The translations under genes were made by a program, and so were the position numbers. From Geomonas limicola (GTDB lineage Bacteria; Desulfobacterota; Desulfuromonadia; Geobacterales; Geobacteraceae): a stretch of DNA of 64,000 nt. Positions 1 through 8,956 of the stretch are shown here, piece after piece (within the stretch, counting starts at the first letter, position 1; every line of letters begins with the position of its first letter). A model generated the notes under the pieces. The model saw only the letters and a program-made list of their open reading frames with translations, did no database searches and was not told the origin of the DNA. Location: positions 228,888 to 292,887 of the forward strand of contig NZ_BLXZ01000008.1 of the NCBI RefSeq assembly GCF_014193675.1. The letters run 5' to 3'.

Positions 1-153
1 GCGTCTGCGATAACGAAAATGGTCTCGGCAATTAACGACATCGTGAAAGAAATAACGATATCTTTTCACGGAAACTCGCGTATTCCGCAGTCTCTGCACA
101 GTCAGTTCCCTCAAGAGAGAGATGTCAGGCTCATGAAAAGGTCAACGGTTTAA
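1..153 (+). CDS. 3' end of an unidentified upstream gene (partial)
   Basis: Frame 1 is open from the window edge to a TAA at 151-153, giving about 50 residues, while the other two plus frames close within the first 35 bases. The stop lies 14 bases before the FkbM gene, as expected for the preceding gene of the same operon. The fragment shows no domain I recognise. It ends in a basic stretch and is too short to assign. It could be the tail of another glycan-cluster enzyme, but a chance open frame of this length cannot be excluded. Confidence 0.4.
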   Translation, partial: ASAITKMVSAINDIVKEITISFHGNSRIPQSLHSQFPQERDVRLMKRSTV

Positions 154-167
154 GAAGGAGAAGTTGA

Positions 168-905
168 GTGAGCGTTTTGAAGTCTTTTGCCAAGATGATC
201 CCCTATCCCTGGCGCAAAGGGATCTTGGACCTGGTTCGACCCGAGCGTCCCGGTATCGGACCGGTACTCCGCGGCATGGATCGAAACTTACGTACGGTGT
301 TCGACATCGGTGCGAATGTGGGCGATATTTCATCGCTTATGCTGTACTACTTCCCTCAGGCTACGGTCTACTCCTTCGAGCCCTGCACCTCTACCTACGA
401 CACCTTGGTCCGAAATATTGCAAGGACGGGCCTGGCCGAACGCTCGCGGACCTTCAAGCTCGGGTTCTTCGATGAAGAAAAGCAGGCCGACCTGCATATC
501 ACCTCCTTTCACGGCGCCAACTCGATGCTGGAAATCACCGAAGAGTACCGTGCCCTGCACCCGCACATAAGCAAAATCGACACGGAACAGATCTCCCTGG
601 TCCGCTTGGACGATTTCGTCAACGCCAACGGAATCGAGCATATCGACCTGATAAAGATAGATGTGGAGGGGGTGGAGCAGCAGATCCTCAAAGGAGGAGC
701 CGCTACCCTCTCTTCCAAAGTTGACACGGTGATCATGGAAATGTCGTTCCTGCGGAATCCGCGCAATTCTGGAGAATATCTCCGACTGTTCCAGATCATG
801 CACGATTACGGCTTCGCTCCGGCAAGAATTTACGATCTCGAGCATGCTTCTGTGCAGGCTGATTGGCCGCTGGGGCAGTTTGACTGCGTCTTTAAAAAGT
901 TCTGA
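168..905 (+). CDS. FkbM family SAM-dependent methyltransferase
   Basis: A 245-residue class I methyltransferase of the FkbM type, a family that O-methylates sugars or small molecules in surface-glycan and natural-product clusters. Motif I (FDIGANVGD, about residues 46-54) binds SAM, an SFEP motif follows, and the family motif IKIDVEGVE with a downstream ILKG is present near residues 163-176. The GTG start at 168 is preceded by GAAGGAG at 154-160 with 7-base spacing. It is the first complete gene of the glycan cluster, so the likely substrate is a sugar of the polysaccharide made by the neighbouring glycosyltransferases. The exact substrate cannot be read from the sequence. Confidence 0.88.
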   Translation: MSVLKSFAKMIPYPWRKGILDLVRPERPGIGPVLRGMDRNLRTVFDIGANVGDISSLMLYYFPQATVYSFEPCTSTYDTLVRNIARTGLAERSRTFKLGFFDEEKQADLHITSFHGANSMLEITEEYRALHPHISKIDTEQISLVRLDDFVNANGIEHIDLIKIDVEGVEQQILKGGAATLSSKVDTVIMEMSFLRNPRNSGEYLRLFQIMHDYGFAPARIYDLEHASVQADWPLGQFDCVFKKF

Positions 906-954
906 TACCTCCTTTCACGGCAGTAGCGGAGAACAACCCTTTCCACCATGGACT

Positions 955-2112
955 ATGACAGCCGATAGGATCTACTTTAAAGGCTTAAACGGGATCAGGG
1001 CCATAGCTGCCTTGACGGTCGTGGTGATCCATACCGGCCAGTACCTTTACCTGTTCGACCTGCCACCCTCTCCACGTTACCAGTGGCATTGGCAGAGTTA
1101 TGCCGTCACGCTCTTCTTCGTTTTGAGCGGGTTCCTGATAACCTACCTCCTGCTTGAAGAGAAAAAACGTACTGCCACGGTTTCCCTGAAGGGGTTCTAC
1201 CTGAGGCGTATCCTAAGGATATGGCCCCTTTACTACCTTGTTGTCATAGGCGTAGTCGTTGCCGCTGAATTCTTGCCGGCGCTGGCATTTCCGGCCATCT
1301 CCCCGAAGCAGCTTGCGCTCTATGCGTTTCTTCTGGCCAACGTGGCCTCTGTTTCGGGTACGGTTGCAACCCCTCTGACTCCTCTTTGGTCCATCGGTGT
1401 AGAGGAACAGTTTTACGCCATCTGGCCGGTCATCATCAAAAAGAGTGGGAATGCCCTTCGTGCACTGCTGGGGGTTATCTTCCTGTACCTCGCGGTCAGA
1501 GCTGTCTGTACGGTGGCTGGTAGTCAAGCTCTCAACGCCTTGGTTGCCGAGACCAGGATCGACTGCATGGCCATTGGCGGAGTAGGCGCCTTGCTGCTTC
1601 GTGAGAAGTCGAAGCTTCTTCCCTACCTCTACTCATATCCCGCGCAAGTTGCTTGTTGGGGGATTTTTCTCTATTCGAGTATCTGGAAGCCGATACACAT
1701 CATGTCGTCGATCGACCATGAACTCTATTCCGTCATCTTTGCAATTATCATCCTGAACGTCAGTACCAACCCCAGAACACTGGTAAATCTGGAGAATCCC
1801 TTCTGCGATTTTCTTGGGAAGATATCGTACGGGCTTTACGTGTACCACATGCCCATCATTTTCCTTTTGCGCACAATTCTGAAGTCTTCTTTCGGCAACC
1901 AACCGGCGGCGTGGCTCGTCTATGTCCTGGTTCTGGGCGGAACCATCGTGGCGGCGTACCTGTCGTACCGTTTCTTTGAACTGCCGTTTTTACGCTTAAA
2001 GGACCGCTTCAGTATTGTCTTAAGCCAAGGTTTCGCAGTCGGGCACGAGGTGCAGGCGGCTCACAGCCAGTCCGGCTCTACCGGTCCTGTGCCGAAAGAT
2101 CCCGAAGGGTAG
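955..2112 (+). CDS. Acyltransferase 3 family (OafA/YrhL-like) membrane protein
   Basis: An integral membrane O-acyltransferase of about 385 residues with roughly ten hydrophobic segments. The N-terminal motif LNGIRAIAALTVVVIHTG matches the acyltransferase-3 signature, in which the R-x-x-A and H residues are conserved. A second family hallmark, PLWSIGVEEQFYAIWP, lies in the middle. Family members transfer acetyl or other acyl groups to cell-surface sugars. The frame is open further upstream, into the FkbM gene, but the family homology begins at the ATG at 955, so that start was chosen. A GGAG at 928-931 is rather far away, so the start is only moderately certain. The last 25 or so residues are polar and extend past the final membrane segment. 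Confidence 0.87.
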   Translation: MTADRIYFKGLNGIRAIAALTVVVIHTGQYLYLFDLPPSPRYQWHWQSYAVTLFFVLSGFLITYLLLEEKKRTATVSLKGFYLRRILRIWPLYYLVVIGVVVAAEFLPALAFPAISPKQLALYAFLLANVASVSGTVATPLTPLWSIGVEEQFYAIWPVIIKKSGNALRALLGVIFLYLAVRAVCTVAGSQALNALVAETRIDCMAIGGVGALLLREKSKLLPYLYSYPAQVACWGIFLYSSIWKPIHIMSSIDHELYSVIFAIIILNVSTNPRTLVNLENPFCDFLGKISYGLYVYHMPIIFLLRTILKSSFGNQPAAWLVYVLVLGGTIVAAYLSYRFFELPFLRLKDRFSIVLSQGFAVGHEVQAAHSQSGSTGPVPKDPEG

Positions 2113-2163
2113 TGCAGCTTTTTTAAGAGAAGTCTTGGCAGGTAACCTAGAAAGGCTCCAACA

Positions 2164-3192
2164 ATGTCACGGTGGCACAAGAAAATCTTGGCAGTCCTCA
2201 TGCAGTGGGATTACGGCATCGCCGCGCGCGGCATTTCCATCGAGAAATCCAGCTTCTATCCCTGCCTCCAGGACTTGGTAGCCGATGTCGAACCGCTGTG
2301 GTACGACGACTACCTCCACAATCCGGGCCCTCTGCAGGAGGTGGTGCTGGCCAAGGCTCGCGAAGTGAAGCCGGATCTGATCCTCTTTGTTCCCTACACG
2401 GACCAGTTTTCCCTTGAGACACTCGACACCCTCAGGAAAGAGTTCGCCACCTACTGCTGGTTTGGTGACGACCAGTGGCGCTTTGAAAGCTTTACCTCGC
2501 GTTACGCCCCGCATTTTACCCACGTCTCCACCACCGACCCCTGGAGTGTGCCGAAATACCAGGGGCTCGGCATCGAGCCGATTCTTACCCAGTGGGCCGG
2601 TCAACCGTTTCTCGCCGATCGCGGGGCACTCAAAGAGGATAAAGCCTTTCGTTACGACGTCTCGTTCATCGGGGCTGCCACCAAGTACCGGAAGTGGTTT
2701 GTGGAGAGCCTGGGCAAATGGGGTATCCGGATCGAGTGTTTCGGTCACGGCTGGCCCAATGGGCGTATCGACAACGAGGAGATGGAGACCATCTTCCGGA
2801 CCAGCCGGATAAATCTCAACATTTCCAATAGTGTCAGCCACGATATCCGCTTCGTCCTGAGCAGTCCCAGAAACCTCTTGCACTACCTGCGCTCCCCCAA
2901 GCGGGTGGAGCAGATGAAAGCACGCAATTTCGAGATTCCGCTTGCGGGGGGATTCCAGTTGACCAACTACGTCCCCTGCCTCGAGCGCTACCTCACCATA
3001 GGCACTGACGTGGCGGTCTATTCCACCCCGGAGGATTGCAGCGGGCAGATCCGCTACTACCTGGCGCAAGAAGAGGAGAGGATCGCCGTGGCAGAAGCGG
3101 GACATGCCAGAGCCTTGTCCGAGCATATCTATAAGCATCGGCTCGAGAGCATACTCGAAGCGATCTGGGGCGCCTCCCCCGAGAAGGCCTGA
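2164..3192 (+). CDS. CgeB-like glycosyltransferase (GT-B fold)
   Basis: A 342-residue cytosolic protein resembling the CgeB / glycosyltransferase family 1 proteins. An N-terminal Rossmann-like half ends with a conserved FGDD motif. The C-terminal half carries the typical ...ISFIGAATKYRKW-type strand, the INLNISNSVS segment and the ARNFEIPLAGGFQLT segment that bind the donor nucleotide sugar in this family. It is preceded by a 51-base gap, and its stop is one base before the GTG of the next gene, implying co-translation. Donor and acceptor are unknown. Position in the cluster indicates transfer of a sugar onto a lipid-linked glycan. Confidence 0.8.
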   Translation: MSRWHKKILAVLMQWDYGIAARGISIEKSSFYPCLQDLVADVEPLWYDDYLHNPGPLQEVVLAKAREVKPDLILFVPYTDQFSLETLDTLRKEFATYCWFGDDQWRFESFTSRYAPHFTHVSTTDPWSVPKYQGLGIEPILTQWAGQPFLADRGALKEDKAFRYDVSFIGAATKYRKWFVESLGKWGIRIECFGHGWPNGRIDNEEMETIFRTSRINLNISNSVSHDIRFVLSSPRNLLHYLRSPKRVEQMKARNFEIPLAGGFQLTNYVPCLERYLTIGTDVAVYSTPEDCSGQIRYYLAQEEERIAVAEAGHARALSEHIYKHRLESILEAIWGASPEKA

Positions 3193-3193
3193 C

Positions 3194-4207
3194 GTGACCA
3201 TGACGAGGAAGGCAGCCATAGTCGTCAGCGACTATTACCAGAACAACAATCTCTTCAAGCGCAACGATCCGGCCTACGACCGCGACGATTGTCTCTACTG
3301 CTTTTCCAGGTTGAGAGAGAAGCTGGGTGCTGCTGGTATCGAGCTTAATACCTCGGACATCAGCAAGGTTTCCGATGCTGAAATCGTCATCTACAACGAC
3401 ATGCCCCGCGAACTTCCCGAGAAGCTGCCGGGGCAAAAATTCTACTTGCTGGCTCTGGAGAGCATTGCCATCCATCCGGCCAATTTCGAGGTCGCCCGAT
3501 ACGGCAGCTTCGACAAGGTCTTTACCTGGTACGACAACATCGTCGACCGGGACAAGGTGGTCAAGGTCAATTACGCTTTTCTGTTCAAGACCGACTTCGA
3601 TCTGAGCGGCGGCAACAAGAACAAGCTGGTGTGCCTGATGGCAAATAATAAAAGATCCAGCCACCCGGGCGAGTTGTACACCACGAGAAAAAAGGCCATT
3701 GCCTGGTTCGAGGCCCATCACCCGGAGGATTTCGATCTTTTCGGCCAAGGGTGGGATCTGCTCTTTGCCGGGACCAAGCTTGCCGGCGTGATCAGGAGGC
3801 TCGGCCTGAAGCGCTTCTTTAGACGTAACCTCCATGCCTGCTACCGGGGAATCGCCCAGGAAAAACTCCCCGTGGTCAGCAGGTACCGTTTCAGTCTCTG
3901 CTTCGAAAACGTCAGAGACATTCCGGGGTACATCACGGAGAAAATCTTCGACTGTTTCTTTGCGGGGTGTGTTCCGGTGTACCTGGGGGCCAACAACGTA
4001 ACCGACTACATCCCCTCGGACTGTTTCATCGACATGCGCCGGTTCAAGGACTTCGCAGCGCTCTACCAGCATCTGGTTGCCATGTCGAACCACGAGTATC
4101 TCGGTTACCTGCAGCGCATCAAGGGTTTCCTCACCAGCGAGGCATCGTATGCCTTTACCGGCGATTATTTTGCCGACACGGTAGCTCGGGGTATTGCCGG
4201 TGAATAA
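3194..4207 (+). CDS. Glycosyltransferase family 10 (fucosyltransferase-like)
   Basis: A protein of about 337 residues. The C-terminal half carries the GT10 alpha-1,3/4-fucosyltransferase signature: FSLCFEN, then a GYITEKIFD block and GCVPVYLGA followed by DYIP and FID, as in bacterial and animal fucosyltransferases. The family moves fucose or a related 6-deoxyhexose from a GDP donor. The GTG at 3194, 6 bases after GAGAAGG at 3181-3187, is preferred. An ATG at 3200 in the same frame is a possible alternative. The gene starts one base after the upstream stop and overlaps the downstream flippase by 8 bases. No GDP-fucose synthesis genes are in the window. Confidence 0.85.
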   Translation: MTMTRKAAIVVSDYYQNNNLFKRNDPAYDRDDCLYCFSRLREKLGAAGIELNTSDISKVSDAEIVIYNDMPRELPEKLPGQKFYLLALESIAIHPANFEVARYGSFDKVFTWYDNIVDRDKVVKVNYAFLFKTDFDLSGGNKNKLVCLMANNKRSSHPGELYTTRKKAIAWFEAHHPEDFDLFGQGWDLLFAGTKLAGVIRRLGLKRFFRRNLHACYRGIAQEKLPVVSRYRFSLCFENVRDIPGYITEKIFDCFFAGCVPVYLGANNVTDYIPSDCFIDMRRFKDFAALYQHLVAMSNHEYLGYLQRIKGFLTSEASYAFTGDYFADTVARGIAGE

Positions 4208-5639
4208 GAACATCGTCGTCATAACGCTGGGCCGGGTCCTGCAGATGGTGATCGCCCTGATCTCGGTCCGCGTGTTTACCTCGCTGCTGAGCAAGGGAGA
4301 GGTAGGCAACATCTACCTGATCAACTCGATGTTCGGCTTTTTCGGGCTGGCACTGATCAACCCGGTGGGATTGTACCTGAACCGCAAGTTGCACCGCTGG
4401 GCTGAGGAAGGAGTCATCCTGAGCCGATTCCTGGTCTTCAATGCCTACCTCGCCATCCTCGCGCTCCTCTCGGCAGGGGTGGTTTTTGCCGCCAGTCGCT
4501 ACGGAAGGGTAGGGGAGACCATCGACCTGCGCCTGCTCGTCCTCTTCCTGATGTTGAGCGTCTACTTCACCACCTGGAACCAGACCATCGTACCGGCGCT
4601 GAACCTCTTGAACCACCGCGTGAGCTTCGTGGTCTTTACGCTCCTCACTCTCGGCACCGGTCTCCTTTGTTCGATTCTCCTGGTGCAGTACGAAGCTGCC
4701 ACTGCGGTCTCCTGGTTGAGCGGGCAACTGGTCGCTCAAGCCGTAGTCGCGGTGGCGGCACTGGTGTATTTCCAGAAGATGGTCCAGGAGAAGGTCAGCC
4801 TTGCGGCAGTCCGCCAGGTGACGACGCGCGAAAACCTTTTCAACGTCCTGCACTTCGTATTCCCCCTCGGATGCACCACGTTTTTCATGTGGCTGCAGAA
4901 CCAGTCGTACCGGATCGTCATCGAGAAGGCCATCGGGACTGAGTTCCTGGCGCTCCTCGGCCTGGGGATCGGACTCGCCTCAAACATGGCGGGAGCCGCA
5001 GAATCCCTCATCCAGCAACTCTACCTTCCCGGTTTCTATCGAGACATAAACACGCCTGATCCTGCCCGGCGTACCGCGGCGTGGAACGCCATGGCACAGC
5101 TTACCATCCCCGTCTATATCTCTCTCACCATCATGGTTTCCTGTCTGGCCCCGTTCCTGCTCCATATCCTGGCCAGCAAAAAGTTCGGTGACGCGTACAT
5201 CTTCGTCATATACGGAGCATGGATCGAGTTCTTCCGGATGACGGCAGGAATCCTCACCTCCGTCGCCCACGCCGAGATGCAGACCAAGTACCTGTTGCGC
5301 TCCTACTGTTTCGGTGGTCTGGCTGCGGTAGCCGGGACGGTTTGGGCGGCACGCCTTGAGAACTACGCCCAGGCCATACCGCTGGTCCTCGTGGTGAGCG
5401 GTCTCATCGCCATGACGGTCATGTACCTCGACATGAGAAAGATCATGCCGATCAAGGTGGGAATCCGCCGTCTGAGGAAATCCATCCTGCTGTCACTGCC
5501 GTTTGCCGTTTCGTTGCCTTTCTTTGGTCAGGAACCTACCATGCTTGTGTCTCTGCTCCTGGTAGGCATCTGTGGGTGCTATTTCATCGCGAGCCAGTAC
5601 TGGTTGGCACGGCCACTTCTTAAGGAGCATGCTCTGTGA
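4200..5639 (+). CDS. Wzx-type oligosaccharide flippase (polysaccharide biosynthesis protein)
   Basis: A highly hydrophobic protein of about 479 residues with 12-14 predicted membrane helices, fitting the MATE/MOP-superfamily flippases that move undecaprenyl-linked repeat units across the inner membrane. The start is read as GTG 4200, inside the end of the GT10 gene. A TTG at 4194 is also in frame. The stop overlaps the start of the next glycosyltransferase by 4 bases (GTGA). No Wzy polymerase was identified in the window, although the YfhO-type protein downstream is another large membrane protein of this cluster. Confidence 0.85.
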   Translation: MNKNIVVITLGRVLQMVIALISVRVFTSLLSKGEVGNIYLINSMFGFFGLALINPVGLYLNRKLHRWAEEGVILSRFLVFNAYLAILALLSAGVVFAASRYGRVGETIDLRLLVLFLMLSVYFTTWNQTIVPALNLLNHRVSFVVFTLLTLGTGLLCSILLVQYEAATAVSWLSGQLVAQAVVAVAALVYFQKMVQEKVSLAAVRQVTTRENLFNVLHFVFPLGCTTFFMWLQNQSYRIVIEKAIGTEFLALLGLGIGLASNMAGAAESLIQQLYLPGFYRDINTPDPARRTAAWNAMAQLTIPVYISLTIMVSCLAPFLLHILASKKFGDAYIFVIYGAWIEFFRMTAGILTSVAHAEMQTKYLLRSYCFGGLAAVAGTVWAARLENYAQAIPLVLVVSGLIAMTVMYLDMRKIMPIKVGIRRLRKSILLSLPFAVSLPFFGQEPTMLVSLLLVGICGCYFIASQYWLARPLLKEHAL

Positions 5640-6631
5640 CGCGTGAAGCTCCTCTCGTCTCCATCTGTGTCCCCAGCTATAATTCTGCGCGTTACCTCAG
5701 GTACACGCTCGATTCCATCGTGTGCCAGAGCTACCGCAACATCGAAGTGATCATCTCCGATAACGCTTCGACCGATGGCAGTGTTGCCATCGCCAAAGAG
5801 TACGCGGAACGTCACGGCTTCAGGCTCATCGTGAACGAGAAGAATATCGGGGCGGGCAACAACTGGAACCTGCTCATCGGTCAGGCGCGCGGCGAGTTCC
5901 TGGCCATTTACCACTCGGACGACGTGTACGGGCCGGAGATCGTGGAACAGTCGGTCGCGGCCCTGCTGCGCGAGCCGCGTGCCGGGCTCGTCGGTACCCT
6001 CGCCACGGTGATCGACGAAAACGGAGACGAGGTTTCGCCCATACTGCTGCACCCCGAGGTGCCGGAGTTGCCCTGTTACGGGTTTCCGGAAGTCTTCCGC
6101 GCGGTGCTCAGAGATGGCGCGGGACGCATCTTTTTGGTGACGCCGTCCATCATGGTAAGGCGCAGCTGTTATCAGGAGCTGGGGATTCTGGACAACAGCG
6201 GGCGGTTTCGTTCTGCCGCTGACTACGAGATGTGGTTCAGGATCGCCGCGCGGCACCCCGTTATCGTGATTCCGCGCCCGCTCATGCGTTACCGGGTGCA
6301 TCAGGGACAGGGGAGCGAACAGGAGTTGCGGCGCAACGTCGCGCTTCCCGACATCGTCTCGGTACTGGACGCCTATCTCGATGCTGCCGGAGACGATGCC
6401 GCTCTTCGCGCCGAATACCGGCGCTATCGTAACCGCGTCTGCTTCAAGACCGCCCTGAAGCAGAACTGCTGCGGCGAGTTCCGTCGCAGCCTCGACACCA
6501 TCGGGCTCATCGACGGCACGAGCTATGCGGTCGCCGGCGCGGCCCTGGGGTTCGCCAACCGGCTGCACCTCAACCTGCGCATCTGGCCGGCTCGCCCCTG
6601 GCCCTGTCGCGTGCCACGGGGGCGGAACTGA
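5636..6631 (+). CDS. Glycosyltransferase family 2
   Basis: A 331-residue GT-A fold transferase. The N-terminus has the family signature VSICVPSYNSARYL, followed by a DNASTDGS motif and an HSDDVY acidic motif in the position of the DxD metal/nucleotide site. The C-terminus is longer and polar and lacks membrane segments. The GTG start overlaps the flippase stop, and the final base overlaps the start of the next gene (TGATG), so translational coupling runs through this part of the cluster. Donor sugar unknown. Confidence 0.9.
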   Translation: MTREAPLVSICVPSYNSARYLRYTLDSIVCQSYRNIEVIISDNASTDGSVAIAKEYAERHGFRLIVNEKNIGAGNNWNLLIGQARGEFLAIYHSDDVYGPEIVEQSVAALLREPRAGLVGTLATVIDENGDEVSPILLHPEVPELPCYGFPEVFRAVLRDGAGRIFLVTPSIMVRRSCYQELGILDNSGRFRSAADYEMWFRIAARHPVIVIPRPLMRYRVHQGQGSEQELRRNVALPDIVSVLDAYLDAAGDDAALRAEYRRYRNRVCFKTALKQNCCGEFRRSLDTIGLIDGTSYAVAGAALGFANRLHLNLRIWPARPWPCRVPRGRN

Positions 6632-7704
6632 TGGCTCGGCCGCTCAAGGTCCTCTACCTGCTGCACGATGCGCGGCGCTCCGGCGTGCCGGCCGTCGCCG
6701 CGAACTTCATCCGGCTGGCCGCCGGGGTGAACGTCGAGCCGACGGTACTTTTTGCCTACGACGGGATCTATGCCGACGAGCTGCGTGCCGAGGGTGTTCC
6801 GGTCCTGACACTCGGTCCGCGCACCCCGCTCTGGTGGCGGGCCAAGAGGTTCCTGCTGAACCGCTACCTTTTGACCCACGGCACGACGTTCGACGTCGTC
6901 CACATCCACAGCCTGAAACTGGCCTGGTCGGTGCTGATCGCCAAGGCGCTGGGGCTCAAGGTGGTGTTTCACCTGCACGAATTGCCGCGCCGGGGCGACT
7001 GGCTCTTGCAGCGGGCGATCGCGGCGGCGGACGCCGTCGTCTACTGTTCCGAGACCTGCGCGGCCCACTACGCCGGTTATCCCGCACGGCTTAGCCGCAC
7101 CATCGTCAACGCCATGCACCTCCCGCCGGCTGCGCTGCACCGGGAACCCGCCGGGCGGCTCAAGGTGGTGATGGCGGCTTCGCTCAACAAGAACAAGGGG
7201 CAGGACCTTTTGCTCAGGGCGTTCGCCAAGCTTGCCTGCCGGGACGCCGAACTCTGGCTCTACGGCACCACCGGGCTCTCGGCACGCCGCTACGTTCGTG
7301 AGTTGCAGGTCTTTGCAGAACAGCACCAGTTGGGCGAGCGCGTCTTCTTCCCAGGTCCCAGCACGGAGGTGTTCCGGGTGTTCGCCGAGGCGAGCGTCGT
7401 GGTCCACACCTCGTGGACCGAATCGTTCGGGATGGCCCTGGTCGAGGCACAGTCCTGTGCCGTGCCGGTCATCGCCCACGACCTGGAAGGGATGCGCGAG
7501 GTGGTGCTGGATGGCGTCACCGGGTACCTGGTACAGCCCGGTGCTGTCGAAGAGCTCGCGGCGCGGCTCGACGAGCTTTTAGGCGATGCGGCACTGCGCA
7601 GTAAGATGGGCGAGGCGGGGCGCGCCATGGTGGAGCGGCGCTTCGACATGACCTCGCGCGTCGCGGAGTACCGGCAGCTGTACGACGAGGTTCTCAACCG
7701 ATGA
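6631..7704 (+). CDS. Glycosyltransferase family 4
   Basis: A 357-residue GT-B transferase. The C-terminal domain has an intact EX7E motif (ESFGMALVE) followed by CAVPVIA and a DGVTGYLV strand, the standard GT4 donor-binding site. The ATG start shares one base with the upstream stop, and the stop overlaps the next gene by 4 bases. Local base composition is more GC-rich than the first genes of the cluster. It is a retaining transferase of the surface-glycan pathway. The linkage cannot be deduced. Confidence 0.92.
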   Translation: MARPLKVLYLLHDARRSGVPAVAANFIRLAAGVNVEPTVLFAYDGIYADELRAEGVPVLTLGPRTPLWWRAKRFLLNRYLLTHGTTFDVVHIHSLKLAWSVLIAKALGLKVVFHLHELPRRGDWLLQRAIAAADAVVYCSETCAAHYAGYPARLSRTIVNAMHLPPAALHREPAGRLKVVMAASLNKNKGQDLLLRAFAKLACRDAELWLYGTTGLSARRYVRELQVFAEQHQLGERVFFPGPSTEVFRVFAEASVVVHTSWTESFGMALVEAQSCAVPVIAHDLEGMREVVLDGVTGYLVQPGAVEELAARLDELLGDAALRSKMGEAGRAMVERRFDMTSRVAEYRQLYDEVLNR

Positions 7705-8909
7705 AGATCGTGTTCCTGGCACCCTTCGGTATCCGCCCCAAGGGGACGGTAGTGGCCCGCATGCTCCCGCTGGCTGTCGAGCTGCAGCGCCTGGGGCGTG
7801 AGGTGGTCATCGTGGCGCCGCCCTACACCAACCCCGAGGACTCCGGCAAGACCGAAATCCTGCGCGGCGTCCGTCTGGTGAACGTGCGACTCCCGGTCGG
7901 CGGCAAGGCGCTCGGCGCACCGCTTCTGGCCTGGCGCCTGCTCAAAGCCTCCCTGGCGGAGCGCCCCGACATCGTGCACCTTTTCAAGCCCAAAGGGTAC
8001 GGCGGGCTTGCTGCCATGCTCATGCTCTGGTTCGGACGGGTCGGCATCCGGATGCCCCGGTTTTTCCTGGACACCGACGACTGGGAAGGGCGCGGCGGCA
8101 TGAACGATTTGCACCAGTACTCGACGGCCGAGAAACGGCTCTATGCCTTCCAGGAACAGTGGCTGCCGCGCCGCGCGGTCGGCGTCACGGTGGCAAGCCG
8201 CATGCTCGAAGGTGCCATCCGCGACATGGGAGTCGAGGCACGCCGGCTTTTGTACCTCCCCAACGGGGTCGAGGACTCAGCCCTAGGCGACGGGGCGAAG
8301 GCCCGCCAAAGGTGGGGGATCCCGCCAGAGGTCCCGGTGCTGTTGCTCTACACCCGTTTCTTCGAATTCAGCCAGGAGAAGCTGCACCGGGTTTTTGCCG
8401 AGGTGCACCGAAGGGTGCCGCAGGCCCGGCTCCTGGTGGTCGGTAAGGGGCGGCAGAACGAGGAGGAAGAGCTTGAACTGGCGGCTCGCCGGGAAGGCTT
8501 TGCCGAGGCGTTGATCCTGGCGGGGTGGGTCGAGGTTGCCGATCTCCCCGACTACCTGGCGGCCGGCGATGTTGCCATCTACCCGTTTGCCGACACCCTG
8601 CTGAACCGTGCGAAGTGCCCGGCGAAACTGACGGAACTTTTGCGCTCCCGGGTGCCGGTGGTGGCCGATGCTGTGGGCCAGATCGAGGAGTACATCGAGT
8701 CAGGCGCGACGGGGCTGCTCTGCCCGCCCGACGACTGGCAGGATATGGTTGACAAAACCGTCGAGATGCTTGAAAACTCACAGCTGCGCCGGCAGTTCGG
8801 CGTGGCTGGACGACAACGGCTTCTGGACCGGTTCAACTGGCAGAATCTGGCCGGTGCCCTGGACAGCTTTTACCGGGAACTCACTGGAAACGCGAACCCT
8901 GGTAGCTAA
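7701..8909 (+). CDS. Glycosyltransferase family 4, second copy
   Basis: A 402-residue GT-B protein with an N-terminal domain beginning MKIVFLAPFGIRPKG and a C-terminal donor domain. In place of the usual EX7E it has AKCPAKLTELL followed by RVPVVAD: only the second glutamate is clear. Such variants occur among GT4 subfamilies, so this need not mean loss of activity. The start overlaps the preceding GT4 stop (ATGA). It differs clearly in sequence from the upstream GT4, so the two are not a recent duplication. Confidence 0.9.
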   Translation: MKIVFLAPFGIRPKGTVVARMLPLAVELQRLGREVVIVAPPYTNPEDSGKTEILRGVRLVNVRLPVGGKALGAPLLAWRLLKASLAERPDIVHLFKPKGYGGLAAMLMLWFGRVGIRMPRFFLDTDDWEGRGGMNDLHQYSTAEKRLYAFQEQWLPRRAVGVTVASRMLEGAIRDMGVEARRLLYLPNGVEDSALGDGAKARQRWGIPPEVPVLLLYTRFFEFSQEKLHRVFAEVHRRVPQARLLVVGKGRQNEEEELELAARREGFAEALILAGWVEVADLPDYLAAGDVAIYPFADTLLNRAKCPAKLTELLRSRVPVVADAVGQIEEYIESGATGLLCPPDDWQDMVDKTVEMLENSQLRRQFGVAGRQRLLDRFNWQNLAGALDSFYRELTGNANPGS

Positions 8910-8956
8910 AGAAGAATCACGCAGCGCCCGAACGTCTTATTGTGGAGCTTAAATCA

